Positions 41,873 through 47,136 of a DNA stretch of 47,136 bases are shown here, one piece after another (position 1 is the stretch's first letter; the number at the start of each line of letters is the position of its first letter). The position numbers were made by a program, and so were the translations under genes. Source of the DNA: an uncultured Prevotella sp. (GTDB lineage: Bacteria; Bacteroidota; Bacteroidia; Bacteroidales; Bacteroidaceae); assembly GCA_900557255.1 (NCBI GenBank), contig USSA01000002.1:1-47136 (forward strand), given 5' to 3'. The notes below the pieces were generated by a model. The model did not search any database. It was given only the letters and a program-made list of their open reading frames with translations, and was not told the origin of the DNA.

Positions 41873-42280
41873 TTACTTGTCAATAGTCCAGCTATTGTTG
41901 TGGATAGCATTGCCTACCTGAATCTCTTTTGCAGAGATAACAAACTCCTCAAACTGCTTGGTCTCGTTAGTGTCGTCGTATGTCTCGGCATACTGTACAA
42001 CATAACCGTTCTTGAAACTGAGACGCTTCATTTCGCCTCCGTCCTTGTCAGGGAATGAAATGACACCATTCTTGCTCATGTAGGTGTCACACATCCATTC
42101 AAGAATTTCCGTGTTGCCGTCGTTCTTAGACTTCACCTTGACTGTGATTTTGCCACCGCGTGTACGGCCAGTAGGCTGACCCTCCACATCGGTCTGCTGG
42201 TTGAGCTCGTAGCGAACGTAAGCAACTTCGCGCTCCTGAATGCCATCAGCATTGATGGTAACTGTTCTTGTTTCTGCCAT
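41873..42280 (-). CDS. tssD: Hcp/TssD tube protein 1
   Basis: This 135-residue Hcp has the family pattern VRYELNQQTDVEGQPTGRTRGGKITVKVKSK and a C-terminal EEFVISAKEIQVGN. It is likely the main inner-tube subunit. It follows tssC (42 nt) and precedes an intercistronic hairpin that could raise its mRNA level relative to downstream genes. No signal peptide is present, as expected. Confidence 0.9.
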   Translation of the reverse strand: MAETRTVTINADGIQEREVAYVRYELNQQTDVEGQPTGRTRGGKITVKVKSKNDGNTEILEWMCDTYMSKNGVISFPDKDGGEMKRLSFKNGYVVQYAETYDDTNETKQFEEFVISAKEIQVGNAIHNNSWTIDK

Positions 42281-42322
42281 CTTCTAATGATTTTTAAATT
42301 AATGAATATTGATTATTACACA

Positions 42323-43711
42323 CTATGCGTTTTTAGTATTCTGCTCCCAATCCACTCCTGCAGCAGTATTTCTTCCTGTCAATTCAATGAAGAAGTTCTG
42401 AGCTGCAAAATATGGAGTAATCTCTACATTGATACTTATATCCTTTGTCTTTGGGTCTTGGTCAACTTTGAGATTGGTGTATTTCTCAATGATTCCACCA
42501 GGTCCCTTATAATCACTCAGGAAAGAATGTATGTCCTGTGTTATTTCTGACTTGATTGCAGGTGTCCAAATCTCCATAGCATGATCGTTACAGTAGTTTT
42601 CAAACACTTTACCTATCCAGTCGAAAACACGAACGATAGAATACTCCTGCAATCCCTTTGATGCACCATTGTAGAGGGTATGGTTAGAGAATGCCATTGT
42701 GCGCCCATCTTCCTCAACCATCGGAATGACTCCTAGATCTATCAGGGCTGCAATCTCCGACTTTCGCAAATCCATACGTGCGCCTTTCACATTGTCAAGA
42801 GTTCCGTATCTTTTTCCTGCTGCTGCCTGTGCTATCACGGTTTCCTCTGTGTTTGACATACGACCTGCCAATGCACCAGATGCAGGAATATACAAATCTT
42901 CGTCCTCGCCAGCCAACTCAGACTTCTTTCTCCCAAGAATATAGTTGGCTGTCATCACAATATTGCCCAAATATGGGTCTGTGCCTTGCAGACTTGCATC
43001 GTCAAGTTCTTCCTTTAGCATTTCAAAGTTCATACTATCCTTGAAATCCGTCAGCATTATCACCTTATTTCTATAGGCTGTTTGTGCCCACATTCTCACC
43101 GTTTCTGCATCTCCAAGATAACCTGGGACTACAAGCATACTATAGTTGTTCTTCAGATTCAAACGATCGAAATAACGCTCAAGCTCATCACGGACAGCCT
43201 GAGTATCTTCCGAGTCATGGTCGCCAAGTTCTTCTTTGTTGACGTTCATAAGGGTGATGCAATCAACCTTACCTTGTCCCGCATTTGCAAAGAAAGCGTC
43301 AAGACTTCTGTAAGTGGTTTCAAGGTTGCGTATCTCGTCATGAATGCAGAACAAGTTCTCGCTAAGGTTTCTTTCTGCCTTTTGACACTCTTCCTTGCAA
43401 GAATCCACAATCTCCATCGGGTCTTTGCCACCAGATTCAAGAATCTCAACCCAAAGGGAAAGTTCGTTCTTCAATCTGTTTCTCGCATCCTCGTATGCAC
43501 TATCGTTCAAGAAAACATTCTTGATGGCTTTTCTACGAGGATCCATATTCTCTACACCTTTGATAAGTCCCTTCAACAATTGGAAGCCTCCAAATTTATC
43601 CAATCCAGACAGACTTTTCTGAAGGAGTTCCGCAGGATTTGCTACAGTTTGTCTTTCCTGTAGTTCCATTCCATCGGACGAAGATGCTAACTTCTGTTCT
43701 TCTACTGCCAT
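42323..43711 (-). CDS. tssC: TssC, T6SS sheath large subunit
   Basis: This ~462-residue TssC of the Bacteroidetes type has the central FANAGQGKVDCITLMNV, MVVPGYLGDAETVRMWAQ-like region and a C-terminal VEITPYFAAQNFFIELTGR, the conserved sheath core. I start at the ATG at 43711 (MAVEEQK), 18 nt after tssB; an in-frame TTG three codons upstream is less likely. TssB-TssC heterodimers form the contractile sheath disassembled by ClpV. Confidence 0.92.
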   Translation of the reverse strand: MAVEEQKLASSSDGMELQERQTVANPAELLQKSLSGLDKFGGFQLLKGLIKGVENMDPRRKAIKNVFLNDSAYEDARNRLKNELSLWVEILESGGKDPMEIVDSCKEECQKAERNLSENLFCIHDEIRNLETTYRSLDAFFANAGQGKVDCITLMNVNKEELGDHDSEDTQAVRDELERYFDRLNLKNNYSMLVVPGYLGDAETVRMWAQTAYRNKVIMLTDFKDSMNFEMLKEELDDASLQGTDPYLGNIVMTANYILGRKKSELAGEDEDLYIPASGALAGRMSNTEETVIAQAAAGKRYGTLDNVKGARMDLRKSEIAALIDLGVIPMVEEDGRTMAFSNHTLYNGASKGLQEYSIVRVFDWIGKVFENYCNDHAMEIWTPAIKSEITQDIHSFLSDYKGPGGIIEKYTNLKVDQDPKTKDISINVEITPYFAAQNFFIELTGRNTAAGVDWEQNTKNA

Positions 43712-43729
43712 AATATTCAATTTTAGTTG

Positions 43730-44281
43730 TTAATCAGCGTCCTCCAGCTCTGCAAGGAGAGATTTCAACGCATTTTTCAAATCTTCATGCGCAGCATCAT
43801 TTTTCAGAGCGTTACGCAATGTCTTGTTCTTCTCCAACTGACGTATAACTGAATTGTATGCGTCAATCTTTGATTTCTTTCCACTAAGCAGTTCGCTCTG
43901 AGCGATAAGTTGCTCATCCTCAAAGTCCTTCATCTGCTTGAACTGGAAATCTTCATACACAGCACCACCTTCTTCCGTGGCGAGGGTTACACCCTCTTTG
44001 GATGGTTGGAAATGCTCAAAGACCTCTTTCATGCTTTTAGCCTTGAAGCCTTCTCTGTCTTCATCTGTGTTGGGAGCTGCATCTGTAAACTGGTCAGCAT
44101 AGAGTGTCCTGTTTTGTGGAAACTCAATGACACCATCCTGAGCATTTTCCTCAACAACTTTGGAAATAACGGTTTTTCTTGCCATTGTTTTTCTGTTTAT
44201 TATTGTTTTACTTATTTCTTGCTGTTCTGCGTTTGCAAAATCTTTGTTCAGCAGCTCTTTCAGCCATCTAAAAAATCTCAT
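43730..44281 (-). CDS. tssB: TssB, T6SS sheath small subunit
   Basis: This TssB-like protein is recognised from MARKTVISKVVEENAQDGVIEFPQ and the C-terminal helical part (KIDAYNSVIRQLEKNKTLRNALKN). The ATG at 44281 gives 183 residues and a 15-nt gap to clpV; the ATG at 44185 (MARKTV) gives 151 residues, closer to usual TssB length, but leaves a 111-nt gap. The extra 32 residues (RFFRWLKELLNKDFANAEQQ) look protein-like, so I keep the longer form as provisional. It precedes tssC. Confidence 0.87.
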   Translation of the reverse strand: MRFFRWLKELLNKDFANAEQQEISKTIINRKTMARKTVISKVVEENAQDGVIEFPQNRTLYADQFTDAAPNTDEDREGFKAKSMKEVFEHFQPSKEGVTLATEEGGAVYEDFQFKQMKDFEDEQLIAQSELLSGKKSKIDAYNSVIRQLEKNKTLRNALKNDAAHEDLKNALKSLLAELEDAD

Positions 44282-44296
44282 GACAAATTATTGAAA

Positions 44297-46558
44297 TCAA
44301 TCAGGAGTTTCTATGTCCCATACAATTTCTTTAGTCTCGTCATTGTACTTCATCGTAACGCTATCCCCACTATTGATGTCTCCTGAAATAATCAGTTTCG
44401 ACAAAGGACGACGAATCTCTTTTCGGATGATACCAAGAATAGGGCGTGCGCCATAATGGGCATTGAAGCCTACTTTTGTCACATATTTACGAGCTGAGTC
44501 ATCAATCGTCAAAGAGATGTTCTGCTCTCTTAGCATCTTTAGCAGGTTTTGGATGTGAATATCAAAAATCCTATCTATCATCTCTGGCGTAATAGGTGAG
44601 AATGGAACTATTTCTGTCAGTCTTGCCAAGAATTCCGGTCTGAACTGACCTTGCATGACTTCCAACATCTGGTCGTGTGTCGGAACATGACCTTCGCCAA
44701 AAGACTTGAAGATATAGTCGCTACCAATGTTGGAGGTAAATATAATCAAGGCATTGGAGAAATCGCCTACACGTCCAAGACGGTCGTGCAACTTTCCTTC
44801 GTCAAGTATCTGAAGGAATAAATCAAATACAGACCTATGTGCCTTTTCTATTTCATCGAACAATACTACAGAATATGGATGCTGTCTGATTTGATTGACC
44901 AAAAGTCCACCTTCTTCATAACCAACGTATCCCGGAGGGGCTCCATAAAGGAGTGCGACAGAATGCTCCTCTTTATATTCCGACATGTCAAATCTTAGTA
45001 TCGAGGTATCATCATTGAAAAGGAACTCGGCCAAAGACTTCGCCAATTCAGTTTTTCCTGTTCCTGTAGGACCAAGGAAGAAGAAAGAACCAATTGGTTG
45101 TCCTTTTTTATTTAGACCTGAACGTGACTCGAATACGGCATCCAAGATACTCTTAATAGCATGATTTTGACCTACAACTCTTTTATGAAGAATCTCTTCC
45201 GCACTTGAAAGTCTTTGACGTTCTTCTGATTGAATATTTCCCATTGGAATACCAGTCATCTTCGCAACAACATTTCTAATCTCATCCTTTTTTAAAATAA
45301 TAGTGTTAGACTCGTCATTTGTTGTCTGCTCCATCTCTTTCTCGATTTTCACAGAAGCCATTGAACGATCCAAAAGGTCTATTGCAGATGCTGGCAAGTT
45401 ACGCTCTGGCATGTATCGTTTTGCCAAACGAACAATCTCTGGAATGACATCATTGTCAAGAGTTATGTTATGATACTGTTCATATATACTCTTCTTACTA
45501 TCCAAAATTTCTACTGTGTCTTCTTCAGAAGGGGCTTCCAAGGATATTTTCTCGAAATAGGCTGTCAGTTCTCTGTCTTTTTCAAGATTCTTTGTATATC
45601 CATCTATTGATGATGTACAAATAAACTGTATGGTATTATTGGATAAAATCTTCTTTATCGATGGCAATATGGCATTAAGCGATGAAGCAGTTTCCCATAA
45701 ACGATGGAAATTTTCAATAACCAGAACAGGTTGCGAAATATCAGACAAATCGTCTATGACAGATTTGAATCTGTCTTCTATTTCCCCCTTGTAGCTTACA
45801 CCTTGGCTTAAAGATATTAGGTCGAGTTCATAAGGCTGTATGTTGCTTAATGATGCTGGAAGTTCATTTTGTGTTAACTTTCCAATCAAACTGCGTATTA
45901 ATGAGGTCTTGCCAACTCCAGTTTCACCGACAATAAGAGCATTCGCTCTGTCTTTTCGAGCCAATATTTCTACCAATGAACGCAAGTCCTTTTTCATACC
46001 AATGATTTCAAAATCGTTGGCTACATCAAGTAATGAATTGCAATATACATTTTGCGACTTTCCGATATTGGTTGAAGTGGAAACTTCTTTAGAAGAGTTA
46101 ACGCCATTCTTTACATTCTTGTTTATCGAGGATAAAACCTTTTCTCTTGACAGGGGCATGGTCTTTAATTGCTCAGAAGAAAAACCAACACCAGGACTGA
46201 CCAATGCAACCAAAAGAAGTTCTAATTTATGCGTCTCTGTTCCATATTGCTCTTCCAAGGATATAGCTTCTTTTATCACATTTTGACTATCTCGTGAAAA
46301 TTCAGCTTTTTTCATAGGATAAGGAGACTTGTCGCATTGCTGGATATGAATATCGCACCAATCAATTAAATAATAGTAGTCCTCATCAAGACAATCCTCT
46401 ATATAATTAACCAAACCTGCACTTTTGTGTAAAAGTGCTCTGAATATATGTACAGGCTCTATTTGCGGTGATTTATTGTCCACAGCAAAAGACTGAGAGA
46501 TATGAACTAAATCAACTTGAAGTCCATCAAAATATTCTGTAATTTTTTTGTTCATCAT
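44297..46558 (-). CDS. tssH: ClpV (TssH) T6SS sheath-recycling AAA+ ATPase
   Basis: This 753-residue ClpB/ClpV-type unfoldase has a Clp_N-type repeat region (about 1-160). NBD1 has Walker A GETGVGKT near 209-216, and its Walker B position reads VLVIENF rather than the usual IDE. NBD2 has Walker A GPTGTGKT near 496-503 and VVLFDEIEK. It disassembles contracted sheath. It follows the antiterminator gene by 21 nt and lies just before tssB. NBD2 seems to carry the main ATPase activity; NBD1 may be weak. Confidence 0.92.
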   Translation of the reverse strand: MMNKKITEYFDGLQVDLVHISQSFAVDNKSPQIEPVHIFRALLHKSAGLVNYIEDCLDEDYYYLIDWCDIHIQQCDKSPYPMKKAEFSRDSQNVIKEAISLEEQYGTETHKLELLLVALVSPGVGFSSEQLKTMPLSREKVLSSINKNVKNGVNSSKEVSTSTNIGKSQNVYCNSLLDVANDFEIIGMKKDLRSLVEILARKDRANALIVGETGVGKTSLIRSLIGKLTQNELPASLSNIQPYELDLISLSQGVSYKGEIEDRFKSVIDDLSDISQPVLVIENFHRLWETASSLNAILPSIKKILSNNTIQFICTSSIDGYTKNLEKDRELTAYFEKISLEAPSEEDTVEILDSKKSIYEQYHNITLDNDVIPEIVRLAKRYMPERNLPASAIDLLDRSMASVKIEKEMEQTTNDESNTIILKKDEIRNVVAKMTGIPMGNIQSEERQRLSSAEEILHKRVVGQNHAIKSILDAVFESRSGLNKKGQPIGSFFFLGPTGTGKTELAKSLAEFLFNDDTSILRFDMSEYKEEHSVALLYGAPPGYVGYEEGGLLVNQIRQHPYSVVLFDEIEKAHRSVFDLFLQILDEGKLHDRLGRVGDFSNALIIFTSNIGSDYIFKSFGEGHVPTHDQMLEVMQGQFRPEFLARLTEIVPFSPITPEMIDRIFDIHIQNLLKMLREQNISLTIDDSARKYVTKVGFNAHYGARPILGIIRKEIRRPLSKLIISGDINSGDSVTMKYNDETKEIVWDIETPD

Positions 46559-46579
46559 TTCTGCATTGAATATGAATAA

Positions 46580-47136
46580 TCATTCTACAATTTCCAAAAA
46601 TGCACTTGGCACATAAGCGGTACAAACAGTTACCAATTCATCCACCACTACACCAACTCTCTGTTGTCCTTGCCAGCGTGCAACTCTTCCAACCACACCT
46701 TTGAATACACCATCAATAACCTTTACCAACTGTCCTTTCTCGAACTTAGGCACTTCACCTAATGATACGATGGTATTGTCCGCATCGGCAGCACAGATGA
46801 TTTTGAGACTATCCATCTGATAGTCGGGAACTATCAATGGAATTTTCTCTATTCTGCGCCCAACGTGGACGTGACGATAATAAAAACGGAGGAAAGGGAG
46901 GTTTACGTTGTCGTAAACAAAAGATTTGAGTTGTTCTTCGGTGCCGTAGGCGAAGAAGATGTTTGGTAAACGAGACTCTGTAACAACTTTGCGCTTACCT
47001 TTTATAAGTTTTACTACATTTGTAGTAGGATAAAAAGCCATGATGCCTTTGGCTGTCATGTAGTCGTATGCTTTTTTCTCTCTACCATAGGTGGTGCGTA
47101 AAGCATACCAATGAGGAATTTCTTCCTCCTTTTGTA
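46580..47136 (-). CDS. UpxY/NusG-like transcription antiterminator at the operon head (5' end beyond window)
   Basis: The frame stays open past the internal ATG at 47059 to the right edge and encodes WYALRTTYGREKKAY, the conserved NusG N-terminal opening. The true start therefore lies outside the window. The C-terminal part has a KOW domain (KGQLVKVIDGVFKGVVGRVARWQ). Bacteroidetes UpxY-type NusG paralogs let RNA polymerase traverse long operons such as capsule loci by acting on the leader of their own transcript. Its place as the first gene seen of the ~37-kb unit suggests it controls T6SS expression by processive antitermination. Confidence 0.88.
   Translation of the reverse strand, partial: QKEEEIPHWYALRTTYGREKKAYDYMTAKGIMAFYPTTNVVKLIKGKRKVVTESRLPNIFFAYGTEEQLKSFVYDNVNLPFLRFYYRHVHVGRRIEKIPLIVPDYQMDSLKIICAADADNTIVSLGEVPKFEKGQLVKVIDGVFKGVVGRVARWQGQQRVGVVVDELVTVCTAYVPSAFLEIVE

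Noticed and set aside
43082..43663. 193-codon + strand frame opposite tssC
   Set aside because: Lies wholly antisense to the well-supported sheath gene and has no protein-like family pattern.
20396..46558. Extracellular contractile injection system or R-type tailocin
   Set aside because: ClpV, Hcp-type tube, TssB/TssC, TssK, VgrG and a DUF4280 carrier with lipase effector indicate T6SS; no tape-measure, tail-fibre or lysis genes.
1..47136. CRISPR array, tRNA, rRNA or insertion sequence
   Set aside because: No regular spacer-repeat array, RNA gene fold or transposase with terminal repeats was seen; the tandem repeats found are short and explained above.

Overview
The window looks like part of an integrative and conjugative element (ICE) of the CTnDOT family from a gut-type Bacteroidales bacterium. 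Support comes from a MobB-like relaxase end and a MobC-like coupling protein, RteA/RteB/RteC regulators, a Bacteroidetes-type promoter (TTTG, 20 bp, TAnnTTTG), BACON domains, an UpxY/NusG-like antiterminator, and Bacteroidetes-style type VI secretion (T6SS) genes. No rRNA, tRNA, CRISPR array or insertion sequence was seen.

Layout. Positions 1-2547 (+ strand) hold the end of a relaxase and a complete VirD4-type coupling protein, closed by a 15-bp-stem bidirectional terminator. Positions 2595-4630 (- strand) hold an AbiEi-like wHTH protein coupled to a Schlafen/AlbA_2 ATPase-like protein; the pair has a well-formed promoter overlapped by a perfect inverted repeat. Positions 4722-9195 (- strand) are rteC and the rteA-rteB two-component pair. 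Positions 9196-9730 are intergenic and end in the terminator of the large operon. Everything from 9731 to the right edge, about 37 kb, is on the - strand, nearly gapless, and probably one transcription unit. It enters from the right with an UpxY/NusG-like antiterminator, then clpV, tssB, tssC, two hcp genes, vgrG, a DUF4280 PAAR-like carrier, a DUF2235 lipase effector and its probable immunity protein.

The most interesting part is 24824-34544. It is a complete, apparently catalytic ubiquitin-like conjugation system inside the T6SS operon: a ubiquitin-like protein (UBL) with a mature glycine end, a UBC-fold E2 with HPN and catalytic Cys, a membrane JAMM/MPN protease with intact zinc ligands, a multi-pass membrane protein combining vWA, RING-H2 and FHA domains, and a ThiF/E1 enzyme. 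These genes overlap or abut the baseplate genes tssG, tssK, tssE and tssF. Downstream are a periplasmic glucosaminidase, two paralogous transmembrane Ser/Thr kinases, a BACON-domain outer-membrane protein, a lipoprotein, a WG-repeat-like secreted protein and a PP2C phosphatase.

Proposed logic (inference): the kinases and PP2C set a phospho-threonine state read by the FHA domain of the RING protein. That protein would then direct E1-E2 transfer of the UBL onto a target, perhaps a T6SS membrane or baseplate part, and the JAMM protein would reverse it. This would be a threonine-phosphorylation-type T6SS switch with a ubiquitin-like output. Bacterial E1/E2/RING/UBL/JAB operons have been predicted before by comparative genomics, and ubiquitin-like antiphage operons are known. 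I cannot tell from the sequence alone whether this T6SS-embedded version has been characterised.
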